Assembly (NCBI RefSeq): GCF_006538325.1
Contig: NZ_BJKK01000015.1
Location: 29,697-93,696 of the forward strand
Reading direction: 5' to 3'
Length of the DNA: 64,000 nt
Source of the DNA: Alteromonas sp. KUL42
Lineage (GTDB): Bacteria; Pseudomonadota; Gammaproteobacteria; Enterobacterales; Alteromonadaceae
The first letter of the stretch is position 1, and each line of letters opens with the position of its first letter. Position numbers and translations under genes: made by a program. This document shows positions 1 to 9,365 of the stretch, one piece after another. The notes under the pieces are model-generated. The model ran no database searches, had not been told where the DNA came from, and was given only the letters and a program-made list of their open reading frames with translations.

Positions 1-2
1 AC

Positions 3-599
3 AGAGACTTAGCGTTTGAGCGTGTAACTTTAGGTACGCGTCCCGCGCTAATCGTAGTGGATATGGCGGTTGGTTTTACATCGGTTAATAGCCCTTTAGG
101 GGGCGATTTTGATGAGCAAGTGAACGCGGCTAATGCATTAGTTACCGCTTTTTCTGACCATGCATTACCGATTGTATTTACGCGTGTAGTGTATGAGGGA
201 GATGAGCAAAGTGTGTTTCGCCGACATTTACCCGATTTAAATATTCTCACCCCCACTAGCCGGTGGGTTGATATTGACCCGCGATTTGTGCAATCCCCTA
301 CATCTTGGGTATTGGACAAAACGGGTCCTAGTGCGTTTTTCAATACGGCGCTAAATCAGCAACTTCGAGACAAAGGCGTTGATAGCGTCATAGTGTGCGG
401 GCTAACCACTAGTGGCTGTGTACGCGCCACAGTGGTTGATGCGTTGCAATATAACTTTCCTACTTGGGTGGTTAGCGATGCTTGTGGTGACCGAAATCAC
501 AGTGCTCACAGCGCTAACTTGCATGACATGAACGCCAAATATGCAGAAGTGGTTGATATGCAGCAAGCGTTGGCGCACCTCGAGTCGTTAACGTCGTAG
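3..599 (+). CDS. Isochorismatase-like cysteine hydrolase (N-carbamoylsarcosine/maleamate amidase type), 5' end cut by window edge
   Basis: The frame is open from base 3, so the gene starts outside the window. The first in-window initiation codon (GTG at 57) lies inside the first beta-strand ('ALIVVDMAVGF') and cannot be the true start. The Asp of VVDM, and the nucleophile Cys in 'VCGLTTSGCVRATVVDAL', are the hallmarks of the isochorismatase/N-carbamoylsarcosine amidase hydrolase fold. These are cytoplasmic enzymes that hydrolyse C-N amide bonds. The GLTTSGCVRATVVDA signature fits N-carbamoylsarcosine or maleamate amidohydrolase better than a true isochorismatase. The substrate is not readable from sequence. 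It lies 14 nt upstream of the LeuC gene with a GGGAG ribosome site between, so the two are probably co-transcribed. Confidence 0.85.
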   Translation, partial: RDLAFERVTLGTRPALIVVDMAVGFTSVNSPLGGDFDEQVNAANALVTAFSDHALPIVFTRVVYEGDEQSVFRRHLPDLNILTPTSRWVDIDPRFVQSPTSWVLDKTGPSAFFNTALNQQLRDKGVDSVIVCGLTTSGCVRATVVDALQYNFPTWVVSDACGDRNHSAHSANLHDMNAKYAEVVDMQQALAHLESLTS

Positions 600-613
600 G
601 ATAGGGAGTAGTA

Positions 614-2020
614 ATGAGTAAAATCCTGGCTAAAACTCTTTATGACAAATTGTGGGATGCCCATTATGTAACAGATATTGATGGTGAAGGATTACTGTTT
701 ATTGACCGTCACCTTATTCATGAGGTTACTTCGCCACAGGCATTTGATGGGCTCAATCAAAAAGGGCGCCGCGTTAGGCGACCAGATCTAACAATTGCCA
801 CTATGGATCACAGTATTTCCACACGTTCTACTTCACTTGATGCTTGTGGACCCAAAAACGCACTACAACTTAGAACCCTTATTGAGAACTGTCGTGAGCA
901 TGGCGTGGTACTTTATCCTGTAGGCGATGATAATCAAGGTATAGTGCACGTTATGGGGCCTGAGCTTGGGCTCATTCAACCAGGGATGACGGTGGTGTGT
1001 GGTGATTCTCATACTGCTACCCATGGTGCATTGGGCACACTGGCATTTGGTATTGGTACGTCTGACGTAGAGCACGTCATGGCCACACAAACCATTCGTC
1101 AGTCGAAAGCGAAAAACATGCGAGTGCGCTTTGAGGGAATATTGTCAGAAGGCGTATACGCGAAAGATCTTATCTTGGCGCTAATTGGTGAAATTGGTCA
1201 CGATGGTGCGACTGGGTATGTAATTGAATATGCAGGCAGCGCTATCGAAGCATTATCTATTGAAGGTCGCATGACCATTTGTAATATGAGTATTGAAGCG
1301 GGCGCTAAAGCAGGAATGGTTGCCCCCGATACAGTGACATTCGAATATTTAAAAGGAAGGCCCAATGTAGCGAAAGAGGTAGACTTCCACGCCCTTGTCA
1401 GCAGATGGTCATCTTTAAAGAGCGATCCCGATGCAATATTCGATAAGGAAGTGGTTATCGATGTATCCACGCTAGCTCCCCAAGTCACTTGGGGCACCAA
1501 CCCCGGTCAGGTGGTGGGTATTAATGAGCCAATTCCGTACCTTAGCGAATTAATTTCTACCTCAGAAAAAGATGCAGCAAAAAAAGCATTCGACTACATG
1601 GCATTGACGGAAGGAGAAGTGCTTAGCAATTTACCTATCTCTCATGTGTTTGTAGGTTCATGTACCAATAGCCGTATTGAAGATCTAAGAGAAGCGGCTC
1701 GAATTGCTTCGAAAGGACATGTGGCAAAAGGCGTTAAAGCCATTGTCGTACCGGGGTCTGTAAAAGTTAAGCAGCAGGCAGAAAAAGAGGGGCTTCACCA
1801 CATATTTCAAGCGGCTGGGTTTGAGTGGCGCTTGCCGGGCTGTTCAATGTGTTTGGGAATGAACGACGACATTTTGGGAGAAGGGGATCGTTGCGCCTCA
1901 ACCAGTAATCGTAACTTTGAAGGGCGTCAAGGGCGCGGTGCGCGAACGCATTTGGTAAGCCCTGCTATGGCTGCTGGCGCTGCGTTAGCTGGTCACTTCG
2001 TCGACATTCGAACATTGTAG
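614..2020 (+). CDS. leuC: 3-isopropylmalate dehydratase large subunit or paralogous hydro-lyase
   Basis: 468 aa, the usual LeuC length (E. coli 466). It is an aconitase-superfamily protein that binds a 4Fe-4S cluster through Cys350 (GSCTNS) and Cys410/Cys413 (CSMC), all present. Other LeuC blocks are intact: [20 protein letters not shown] and the C-terminal [14 protein letters not shown]. With LeuD it isomerises 2- to 3-isopropylmalate in leucine synthesis. The start ATG follows GGGAG. The context is unusual: leuA and leuB are not adjacent, the upstream gene is an amidase-type hydrolase, and a ketopantoate-reductase-like gene follows. LeuCD paralogues acting on maleate or citraconate are known, so the substrate is uncertain although the family is clear. 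Confidence 0.9.
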   Translation: MSKILAKTLYDKLWDAHYVTDIDGEGLLFIDRHLIHEVTSPQAFDGLNQKGRRVRRPDLTIATMDHSISTRSTSLDACGPKNALQLRTLIENCREHGVVLYPVGDDNQGIVHVMGPELGLIQPGMTVVCGDSHTATHGALGTLAFGIGTSDVEHVMATQTIRQSKAKNMRVRFEGILSEGVYAKDLILALIGEIGHDGATGYVIEYAGSAIEALSIEGRMTICNMSIEAGAKAGMVAPDTVTFEYLKGRPNVAKEVDFHALVSRWSSLKSDPDAIFDKEVVIDVSTLAPQVTWGTNPGQVVGINEPIPYLSELISTSEKDAAKKAFDYMALTEGEVLSNLPISHVFVGSCTNSRIEDLREAARIASKGHVAKGVKAIVVPGSVKVKQQAEKEGLHHIFQAAGFEWRLPGCSMCLGMNDDILGEGDRCASTSNRNFEGRQGRGARTHLVSPAMAAGAALAGHFVDIRTL

Positions 2021-2032
2021 AAGGATGACATA

Positions 2033-2638
2033 ATGGAACCTATTATTGAAGTAACATCAAAAGCCATTCCACTAACGGGAAATAATGTCGATACTGACCA
2101 ACTCTTACCTAAGCAGTTTCTAACCGAAATTTCACGCACGGGCTTTGGAAAACACTTGTTGCACGATCAGCGTTACCTTGACGATAAGGAGCAGGTGCCA
2201 AACCCCGCATGTGTGTTAAATGATGAAGCCTATAAAGGAGCTAAAATTCTGCTAGCAGGTGAAAACTTTGGTTGTGGGTCAAGCCGAGAACACGCCCCAT
2301 GGGCCATTGCTGATTTTGGTATTTCGGTTATTGTTGCCAAGGGCTTTGCGGATATTTTTTATGCCAATTGTCTCAACAATCAGTTGCTACCTGTGTGTTT
2401 GCCAGCAAATATCGTAGATGCGTTGATGATGATGTGTAGTGATGATCCATCCATAGAAATAACGGTTAGTCTCAAACATCAGCGCGTAATGTGTGGCGAT
2501 GTTATGGCAACGTTCACCATTGCTGCACATCATCGTGTTAACCTGATGAATGGCGTAGATAAGATAGGTCGTACGCTTCAAGACTTATCAGTAATTGAAG
2601 ACTATGAAGCTAAGTATCTGGCAGGCTCTTCGGTTTAA
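2033..2638 (+). CDS. leuD: 3-isopropylmalate dehydratase small subunit or paralogue
   Basis: 201 aa, identical in length to E. coli LeuD. It contains the swivel-domain signatures NVDTDQLLPKQFL, 'LAGENFGCGSSREHAPWA' and 'FADIFYANCLNNQLLPV', and the C-terminal 'NGVDKIGRTLQ'. It supplies substrate-recognition residues to the LeuC catalytic subunit. It starts 12 nt after the leuC stop, so the pair is one operon. Whether it serves leucine synthesis or a catabolic hydratase is open, as noted for the large subunit. Confidence 0.9.
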   Translation: MEPIIEVTSKAIPLTGNNVDTDQLLPKQFLTEISRTGFGKHLLHDQRYLDDKEQVPNPACVLNDEAYKGAKILLAGENFGCGSSREHAPWAIADFGISVIVAKGFADIFYANCLNNQLLPVCLPANIVDALMMMCSDDPSIEITVSLKHQRVMCGDVMATFTIAAHHRVNLMNGVDKIGRTLQDLSVIEDYEAKYLAGSSV

Positions 2639-2718
2639 TTTTAAATGTTTACTTTTTGTTAAAATGAACGCAGGCTATATAAAAGAATAGGAGAGTCACA
2701 ATTTAAAAAGGTTGGTGA

Positions 2719-3744
2719 ATGGATAGACATGAAGAGCCATTGTGCATTGCTATACTGGGTGCTGGCAGTATTGGCTGTTATTTGGGTGGTTGTTTGTTGG
2801 CTACTGATGCTAATAAACACTGTAACGTCACTTTCATTGGCCGACAGCGACTACAAGATGATGTAAGACAGCATGGCTTAACCATGACGGATTGGCGGGG
2901 GCGTGACCAACACGTCGATAGTCAGCACATTCACTTTACTTGTGAAAATGACGCTTTAGCTGATGCCGACTTTATTTTACTGTGTGTGAAAAGCCAAGAT
3001 ACTCAAAGTGCTGCTGCCATCATCAAACAATATGCATCTGATAATGCGATTGTAGTGAGCTTTCAAAATGGTGTGACTAATGGTGCGGTATTATCAGAAT
3101 TACTGTCTCAACAGGTAATTAAAGGGATGGTGCCATTCAATGTGTTCTATCAGGGGAAAGGTCATTTTCACTGCGGAACCGAGGGGAATCTTGCCATTCA
3201 AGATGCCAACAAGCAATGCTCTTCTCTCGTCTCGTGCTTTAATAGTGCTTCTCTTCCCATCACGGTATATGACAACATTTCAAATGTTCAATATGGCAAG
3301 CTAATCATGAATTTGAATAATGCGGTCAACGCGTTATCAGGTATTCCATTAAAAGAGCAGTTGAGCAATAGGGAATATCGAAAAGTCATTGCAAGTGCAT
3401 TAAACGAAGCGTTAACGGTGCTTTCTGCCGAGGGGATTGAGCCTGCTCGCACAGGTAAGGTTATTCCCAAATTAATGCCGAAAATAATGGCACTGCCTAA
3501 CTTTCTGTTTAACATTGTTGCTGCTTCAACACTGAAGATTGACCCACAAGCGCGTTCGTCTATGTATGAAGACTTAGTATTGGGCAGGCCCACTGAAATA
3601 GACTATCTTAACGGCGAGATAGACAGACTGGGTAAAAAACACGGTATCGCAACGCCCGTAAATACTAACATTGTAGCGCTGATCAAACAGGCTGAACTTG
3701 ATGAGAAAGGCAGTCCAATGTTATCGCCATCGCAGCTCCTGTAA
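2719..3744 (+). CDS. 2-dehydropantoate 2-reductase family protein (PanE/ApbA-like)
   Basis: 341 aa, longer than E. coli PanE (303 aa). The N-terminus has a Rossmann NADP-binding motif, 'IAILGAGSIGCYLGG'. The C-terminal helical domain carries 'KLIMNLNNAVNAL', with the position of the catalytic Lys, and 'SSMYEDLVLGRPTEIDYLNG', the substrate-site block of ketopantoate reductases. The family reduces ketopantoate to pantoate, but many members next to catabolic genes act on other 2-oxo acids. It starts 80 nt after leuD, preceded by GGTTGGTGA. It could belong to the leuCD transcript or have its own promoter in the AT-rich spacer. Confidence 0.8.
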   Translation: MDRHEEPLCIAILGAGSIGCYLGGCLLATDANKHCNVTFIGRQRLQDDVRQHGLTMTDWRGRDQHVDSQHIHFTCENDALADADFILLCVKSQDTQSAAAIIKQYASDNAIVVSFQNGVTNGAVLSELLSQQVIKGMVPFNVFYQGKGHFHCGTEGNLAIQDANKQCSSLVSCFNSASLPITVYDNISNVQYGKLIMNLNNAVNALSGIPLKEQLSNREYRKVIASALNEALTVLSAEGIEPARTGKVIPKLMPKIMALPNFLFNIVAASTLKIDPQARSSMYEDLVLGRPTEIDYLNGEIDRLGKKHGIATPVNTNIVALIKQAELDEKGSPMLSPSQLL

Positions 3745-3809
3745 CTCAGAGTTTTAGAAGCAACCTTATTAGGTCAACAAATTTTTATTGCTTACAAAGA
3801 GGGAACCTT

Positions 3810-4169
3810 ATGCCAAGTAAACCAAAATTAAATTACGTGGAGTTTTCTTCACTCAACGTGTTGGCGTCTAAACACTTTTTTAGCACGGTGTTTGATTGGC
3901 AATTTACTGATTATGGAAAAGATTACAGCGCATTTTCTAATGCGGGATTAGAAGGTGGTATTTTTACCGCAGAGCGTGTTTCCCAAGCCCAAAGTGGCGC
4001 CCCACTACTTGTTTTTTATTCTTCGAATCTTACACAAACACTGCATGACGTCGAGAAAGCTGGCGGCAGTATTTCAAAACCTATATTTGCTTTTCCCGGT
4101 GGCTGCCGTTTTCACTTTATTGAGCCGGGTGGCAACGAGTTGGCAGTGTGGTCTGAAAAAGCAGAGTAA
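3810..4169 (+). CDS. VOC family (glyoxalase/bleomycin-resistance fold) protein
   Basis: 119 aa, a single vicinal-oxygen-chelate domain. 'NYVEFSSLNVLASKHFFSTVFDWQF' covers the first beta-alpha unit. The C-terminal 'HFIEPGGNELAVWSEK' has the Glu typical of the metal site, and 'GRCRF'-type second-half spacing is seen as 'FPGGCRFHFIEPGGNE'. The protein is probably cytoplasmic, with unknown substrate. The start ATG follows GAGGGAACC. A hairpin terminator follows directly, so this is the last gene of the rightward cluster. Confidence 0.8.
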   Translation: MPSKPKLNYVEFSSLNVLASKHFFSTVFDWQFTDYGKDYSAFSNAGLEGGIFTAERVSQAQSGAPLLVFYSSNLTQTLHDVEKAGGSISKPIFAFPGGCRFHFIEPGGNELAVWSEKAE

Positions 4170-4183
4170 CGGTAGCAACAAAA

Positions 4184-4218
4184 AAGCGCCCAGCAAAACA
4201 TGCTGGACGCTTATTTTT
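4184..4218. terminator. Bidirectional intrinsic terminator between the VOC gene and asd
   Basis: 12-nt arms, 4184-4195 and 4201-4212, pair with one mismatch around the loop AAACA. A T-rich run follows on the plus strand and an A-run precedes it, which becomes the U-tract on the minus strand. It sits between convergent genes. Confidence 0.85.
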
Positions 4219-4244
4219 ATAGAGAGTTTTTCGTAAGTGGGTGC

Positions 4245-5369
4245 TTACTGTTGCTCAAGCACAATGCGCAACATGCGACGCAGTGGTTCTGCCGCTCCCC
4301 ACAGTAACTGATCGCCCACGGTAAATGCTGAAATATACTCAGGCCCCATAGTTAATTTGCGAATTCTACCTACAGGGATAGACAAGGTGCCGGTTACTTT
4401 CGCCGGTGTTAATTCTTGCATCGTAATATCGCGATCGTTAGGAATAACTTTTACCCATTCATTGTGTTCAGCAAGTATCGCTTCAATTTCTTCTACAGAA
4501 AGATCTTTTTTCAGTTTCAGCGTAATTGCTTGGCTGTGGCAGCGCATGGCGCCCACGCGAACACAGATACCATCAATAGGAACGGGGTTGCCCTGTATAC
4601 CGAGTATTTTGTTGGCTTCGGCTTGTGCTTTCCATTCTTCACGACTTTGGCCTGACGGAAGCTGTGTGTCGATATAAGGAATAAGGCTTCCTGCTAGTGG
4701 CACACCAAATTGTTCGCTAGGGTAGTCATCGCTGCGAATAAACTCAGAAACTTGTTGATCGATGTCTAAGATCGCGGTTGCAGGGTCTTCAACTTTGTCC
4801 TTAACGTTGGCATGAATTGCCCCCATCTGACTGATAAGCTCGCGCATGTGCTTAGCACCTGAGCCTGAAGCGGCTTGGTAGGTCATGGGTGAAGCCCACT
4901 CAACAAGCTCTTTTTCAAAAAGTCCACCAAGTGCTAACAGCATTAACGATACAGTACAGTTTCCGCCTACATAAGTGCGAACACCTTTTGCTATACCGTT
5001 GTCAATTTCTTTGCGATTAACTGGGTCTAAAATAATAACTGCATCATCTTTCATGCGAAGCGCAGACGCTGCATCTATCCAGTAACCATTCCAACCTGTT
5101 GCGCGTAGGTCATCATATACAGCTTTGGTGTAATCGCCCCCTTGACAGGTAATAATAATGTCTTGTTTAGACAGTGCGTCAATGTCGTGAGCGTCTTGTA
5201 AAACACCTGCATCACGGCCTGCGAAACCTGGCGCCGCACTGCCTGCTTGTGATGTGGTAAAAAATGTGGGCTCAATGTGCGCAAAGTCTTGCTCTTCTTG
5301 CATGCGCTGCATTAATACAGAGCCAACCATACCGCGCCAGCCCACTAAACCTACTTTTTGTGTTGTCAT
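4245..5369 (-). CDS. asd: Aspartate-semialdehyde dehydrogenase
   Basis: 374 aa (E. coli Asd 367). It converts beta-aspartyl phosphate to aspartate semialdehyde with NADPH, the branch point to lysine/diaminopimelate, threonine and methionine. The N-terminal NADP motif is '[18 protein letters not shown]'. The catalytic Cys138 is in '[12 protein letters not shown]', and '[11 protein letters not shown]' holds the active-site His. The long form, with '[15 protein letters not shown]', is typical of Gram-negative Asd. It is monocistronic, transcribed leftward from the 447-nt spacer. Confidence 0.97.
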   Translation of the reverse strand: MTTQKVGLVGWRGMVGSVLMQRMQEEQDFAHIEPTFFTTSQAGSAAPGFAGRDAGVLQDAHDIDALSKQDIIITCQGGDYTKAVYDDLRATGWNGYWIDAASALRMKDDAVIILDPVNRKEIDNGIAKGVRTYVGGNCTVSLMLLALGGLFEKELVEWASPMTYQAASGSGAKHMRELISQMGAIHANVKDKVEDPATAILDIDQQVSEFIRSDDYPSEQFGVPLAGSLIPYIDTQLPSGQSREEWKAQAEANKILGIQGNPVPIDGICVRVGAMRCHSQAITLKLKKDLSVEEIEAILAEHNEWVKVIPNDRDITMQELTPAKVTGTLSIPVGRIRKLTMGPEYISAFTVGDQLLWGAAEPLRRMLRIVLEQQ

Positions 5370-5816
5370 TAACCTGAGAACCCTTGTTGCTAAAATGATA
5401 AGTACTTAACCAACTTAAGCGATAATCAGCACGCCTCAATTCACGTAAAAATGAATAAAGGGGGCGGGCTAACCAAGCCAGTCATAATTGTGCAACTTAT
5501 ATTCAAATCGCGTTTTTTCAGCGCGTGAACGATGCTACACCATACCTGTCGTTTTTATATTTGTGCTTGCAGTCTAAGGCTTATTACAAGCAGTGGCTAG
5601 ACGCTTTTTATAAATATTCTGTTGCTGATATAAGCAATACTCAATTTGTGTACTAATCTTGTCCAGTTGAGGCTTGGTTTAGGTTTGGTTATAAAGAAGT
5701 GTCGCTAGATTGCTTAACTGCAAAAATTGTTTTATTGAGATAATACTTGCTATTCGTCATTGTGATTTTTAATCTCAACGTTTAAATATACGCTTGTAGT
5801 TGATAAGAGGGGAAGC
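5370..5816. promoter_or_regulatory. 447-nt divergent spacer between asd and the CBS-domain gene
   Basis: This is AT-rich sequence with no convincing ORF. It must hold the leftward asd promoter and the rightward CBS-gene promoter. I see no lysine-riboswitch-like architecture. A GATAAGAGGGGAAGC ribosome site marks the right end. Confidence 0.5.
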
Positions 5817-6236
5817 ATGGGCGTCGCCAATATAATGTCTAAGCGGGTGGTGAGTGTTCATATGGATGACAGTTTACAGTCGCTTAGAGAACTATTTTCG
5901 GCAACTGGGTTTCATCACTTACTGGTAGTGCATGACAATGTGCTTACTGGAATTATATCAGATCGTGATTTGTTAAAAGCAGTAAGCCCGTTTATCGACA
6001 CCATAAGCGAGCGTATGCTCGATAGAGTAACGTTAGATAAACGCGCCCATCAAATTATGACCCGAGAGGTCATAACCTTAACCCCGCAAGATTCTGTTTT
6101 TAGCGCTATCGAATTGTTCAATAACAATAAAATATCCTGCATACCCATTGTCGATATGCACTACCACCCTGTGGGAATTGTGTCTTGGCGCGATGTGATG
6201 AAGTTTATGCAGAAAAGGGTAGAAGCAAAACGCTAA
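5817..6236 (+). CDS. Tandem CBS-domain protein
   Basis: 139 aa made of two CBS motifs and little else. The first is 'IMSKRVVSVHMDDSLQ' to 'TGIISDRDLLKAV'; the second is 'IMTREVITLTPQDSV' to 'PVGIVSWRDVMKFM'. Stand-alone CBS pairs bind adenosyl nucleotides and act as energy-sensing or regulatory modules. No catalytic domain is attached, so the partner is unknown. A strong AAGAGGGG ribosome site precedes the ATG. It is convergent with the RND operon. Confidence 0.85.
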   Translation: MGVANIMSKRVVSVHMDDSLQSLRELFSATGFHHLLVVHDNVLTGIISDRDLLKAVSPFIDTISERMLDRVTLDKRAHQIMTREVITLTPQDSVFSAIELFNNNKISCIPIVDMHYHPVGIVSWRDVMKFMQKRVEAKR

Positions 6237-6246
6237 ACATTCTTTA

Positions 6247-6277
6247 GCACCTTTGACAAGAGTCTCATCAAAGGTGC
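6247..6277. terminator. Inverted repeat, probable terminator between convergent genes
   Basis: A perfect 10-bp stem, GCACCTTTGA paired with TCAAAGGTGC, closes an 11-nt loop. It lacks a clear U-tract on either strand, so termination is inferred from position between two convergent genes. Confidence 0.5.
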
Positions 6278-6320
6278 AAACAGTATGTATTGAACAAGTT
6301 TTGAATTAATGGAGATGCTA

Positions 6321-9300
6321 TTAGGCTTTTCTGTAACTCACTTTAAACAGCAGGCTATACAAAACGGGAACTGCAATTAACGTCAGAATAGTTGCAAAAG
6401 TAAGTCCACCCATTATAGTCACCGCCATGTCGGCAAAGAATGCATCAAATAGCAATGGAGCCATCCCTAAAATTGTCGTAACAGCGGCAAGCGCAACGGG
6501 TCTAACACGGCTTAGTGTCGCTTCAACGATGGCACTTTTAATTGCCAATCCTTCTTCTATTTGAAGGTCAATTTCTTCAATTAGAACAATGGCATTTTTA
6601 ATCAGCATTCCAAATAAACTCAAAAAACCCAGTAGCGACATAAAGCCAAATGGCATATCAGTAGATAATAAACCTGTTACTACACCTACAATAGCCATCG
6701 GAACAACCAGCCATATGATAAGTGGCTGGCGAGCATGCCCAAACAATAAAACTGAGATAATGAACATTACCAAAAAGCCTGCTGGCAAACCTGCACCTAA
6801 AGCTTCTTGTGCTTCACTTGAGCTTTCAAACTCACCGCCCCACTCAAGTTGATAACCAGCAGGTAAATCAATATCTTCAATTAGCGGGCGAATACGCGCT
6901 AACGCTTTTGCTGCCGTTTCGTGTTCGCCGGGCTCGGCTTCAACTGTTATGGTGCGCAGGCGATCTTTGCGATGTATGCGCAGCTCTTCAGTCATAAGAT
7001 CTAAGCCATGGGAGACCTGTGTGAAAGGAATATACTGACGCTGCTGAGAAGACCACACTTGAGACTCGCGAATTGACTGAAGCGCCGTGTCATCTGAGTT
7101 CCCCATTTTCGCCATGATATTATAGGCATAATCACCATCTTGCACAGTGCCCAGTTTCACGCCATTGCTGGCATATTGTACAGTTTGACTAAAATCTGAA
7201 TGTGAAACCCCAGCAATTCCCGCATTGTAATTGTCGAACTGCGTGTTTATTGCAAATCCTTTCTCTCGCCAGTTGTGACGAACATCAATCACCTGACCAT
7301 CTTCAAAGAGACGGGCCTTAGCTTCTTCTGCCAGTTGACGCAATACCTCAGTATCTGGACCTGAGAAACGTGCTTCGAGTTTGGCGCCTGAGCCAGGGCC
7401 AAACTGCATGCGTTCCATATAGAAGTTTGCATCTAAATCCAAATCACCTAGCTTGCTCGATAATGCACTTTGAATGGCAGGAATATGCTCTAATTCGCTG
7501 GCACGGACCATAAAGAATGCGTAGTTTTCGTTAGCGCTTTTGGGCGCGTATGTCAGCGTAAATCTATCAGCGCCCTGCCCAATAAATGTGGTTACAGCAC
7601 TGACATTATCTAAGCCTAATATGCGTTTCTCGGCTTCCTTTGCAATTTGCTCTGTCGCTCGAATATCCCGATCTTGAGGTCCCCAGTAGTGCACAAAAAA
7701 TACCGGTGCGTTTGACGGTGGGAAGAACCCTTGCTTGACCATGCCAAAACTGCCATAAGCAACAATGGTAATAATGAGGAGTACGGCGATGGTTACCCAA
7801 CGAAGCTTTAATGCGCCAATAAGTGTGCGTTTAAACCACTGTTGCGCAGCAGAGGGTGCGTTACTTTGTGACTGCGACATACCTTTGCGATAGAAGTGTG
7901 CGCCCAATACGGGAACCAGCGTTACTGCAAGTATCCAGCTTATAATCAATGACACCAAAACCACGGCAAACAATGAATAAAGAAACTCACCGGTAGCATC
8001 GTTAGATAAACCGATGCCAGAAAAGGCTGCAATACCGATCACGGTTGCGCCTAATAACGGCCACTGTGTACGTTTCACAATAAAACTGGCGGCATCTTTT
8101 GCTGATGCACCTGTTGCCATTCGTAGCATCATTCCTTCAGCTACCACTATTGCATTATCGACCAGCATACCCATGGCGATAACCATTGCACCTAAAGAAA
8201 TACGCTGAAGTTGAATATCTATCAACCACATGATTAGGATTGTACCGAGCACAGTAACGAGCAGCACAGTTCCTACCACAATCCCTGAACGCCACCCCAT
8301 GAACAAACACAAGGTTAGTGTTACCACTGCCACAGACATCACAAGGTTATTGATAAAGCCGTCTACCGATTCATCGACTACAGATGCTTGATCGTAAATT
8401 GGAGTAAGGGTAATGCCAACTGGGAGTTGCTGAAGTAGGGCGTTTACCTTTGCGTTTACCCTCGCACCAACATCTACGATGTTCACATCAGTTAATGCTG
8501 ACACACTCAGAGTAAGGGCCTCTTCGCCGTTGTACCGGACTAATACTGGTTGGATATCGGCAGGCTCTAGTTTCAACGTGGCAATATCAGCCACGCGTAA
8601 AGAGCGATTCGTACCCGGTATTACCAGTGATAAATTTGAAATCTCTTCTAATCTGTCTGGTGCACGCTCTACAATCAAGCGCACGTTTTTTTCATCCACT
8701 TTCACGCGTCCACCGTTGAATGGACGAAGATTGTCTTGGAACAATGAGGTCAGCTCTGGAAAAGAAATACCCAGCCCAGCAAGTTGATACGGGTTGATGT
8801 AAGCAACTATTTGTTCTTTTTGAATACCGGTTACGTTGACCTTTGCCACACCTTCAGTGGTAAGCAGGTCTCGACGAATAATTCGGGCAAATTCACGTAA
8901 CTCATTGGTGTCGAAATCTGGTGCGCTGAGTGCGTAATAAAGCCCGTAAACATCACCAAAGTCATCAAATACCACAGGATCTTGAGCCCCGGCGGGTAGT
9001 GAACTTGCTGTGTCGCGAAGGCGTTTTCTTAATTCATCCCAAATTTGAGGTAAAACGCCACTATCGTAAGTACTTTTTACCTCTACGGTAATTTCAGAGC
9101 GACCCGGGGAGGATATAGATGTCACCTCTTTTAATTGGGGCATTTGTTGAATCGCAATTTCTAAGCGTTCTGTGACTTCACGTTCAACTTTTTCAGCGCT
9201 AGCGCCTGGGTAAGAAGTGTATACTTTAACTTGCTTGATGGTAAAAGCAGGGTCTTCAAGCCGGCCAATTTTGGTCATAGCGAGCACACCACCTAACAGC

Positions 9301-9362
9301 AGTATGATGACCATCAGCCAAACATTTACCGGTTTGTCGATTGAAAAGCGGGCGATATCCAT
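6321..9362 (-). CDS. RND (HAE1/AcrB-type) efflux transporter permease
   Basis: 1013 aa, the full length of an inner-membrane RND pump. It shows the usual plan of 12 membrane helices and two periplasmic loops. TM1 follows 'MDIARFSIDKPVNVWLMVI'. Proton-relay carboxylates lie in 'GAMVIAMGMLVDNAIVVAEG' (TM4). The second half has 'FGMLIKNAIVLIEEID' and ends in the TM11-12 block 'FFADMAVTIMGGLTFATILT'. It expels substrates from periplasm or inner membrane using the proton gradient, together with the adaptor encoded 3 nt upstream and an outer-membrane channel not seen here. A divergent TetR gene is the likely regulator. Confidence 0.93.
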   Translation of the reverse strand: MDIARFSIDKPVNVWLMVIILLLGGVLAMTKIGRLEDPAFTIKQVKVYTSYPGASAEKVEREVTERLEIAIQQMPQLKEVTSISSPGRSEITVEVKSTYDSGVLPQIWDELRKRLRDTASSLPAGAQDPVVFDDFGDVYGLYYALSAPDFDTNELREFARIIRRDLLTTEGVAKVNVTGIQKEQIVAYINPYQLAGLGISFPELTSLFQDNLRPFNGGRVKVDEKNVRLIVERAPDRLEEISNLSLVIPGTNRSLRVADIATLKLEPADIQPVLVRYNGEEALTLSVSALTDVNIVDVGARVNAKVNALLQQLPVGITLTPIYDQASVVDESVDGFINNLVMSVAVVTLTLCLFMGWRSGIVVGTVLLVTVLGTILIMWLIDIQLQRISLGAMVIAMGMLVDNAIVVAEGMMLRMATGASAKDAASFIVKRTQWPLLGATVIGIAAFSGIGLSNDATGEFLYSLFAVVLVSLIISWILAVTLVPVLGAHFYRKGMSQSQSNAPSAAQQWFKRTLIGALKLRWVTIAVLLIITIVAYGSFGMVKQGFFPPSNAPVFFVHYWGPQDRDIRATEQIAKEAEKRILGLDNVSAVTTFIGQGADRFTLTYAPKSANENYAFFMVRASELEHIPAIQSALSSKLGDLDLDANFYMERMQFGPGSGAKLEARFSGPDTEVLRQLAEEAKARLFEDGQVIDVRHNWREKGFAINTQFDNYNAGIAGVSHSDFSQTVQYASNGVKLGTVQDGDYAYNIMAKMGNSDDTALQSIRESQVWSSQQRQYIPFTQVSHGLDLMTEELRIHRKDRLRTITVEAEPGEHETAAKALARIRPLIEDIDLPAGYQLEWGGEFESSSEAQEALGAGLPAGFLVMFIISVLLFGHARQPLIIWLVVPMAIVGVVTGLLSTDMPFGFMSLLGFLSLFGMLIKNAIVLIEEIDLQIEEGLAIKSAIVEATLSRVRPVALAAVTTILGMAPLLFDAFFADMAVTIMGGLTFATILTLIAVPVLYSLLFKVSYRKA

Positions 9363-9365
9363 GGT

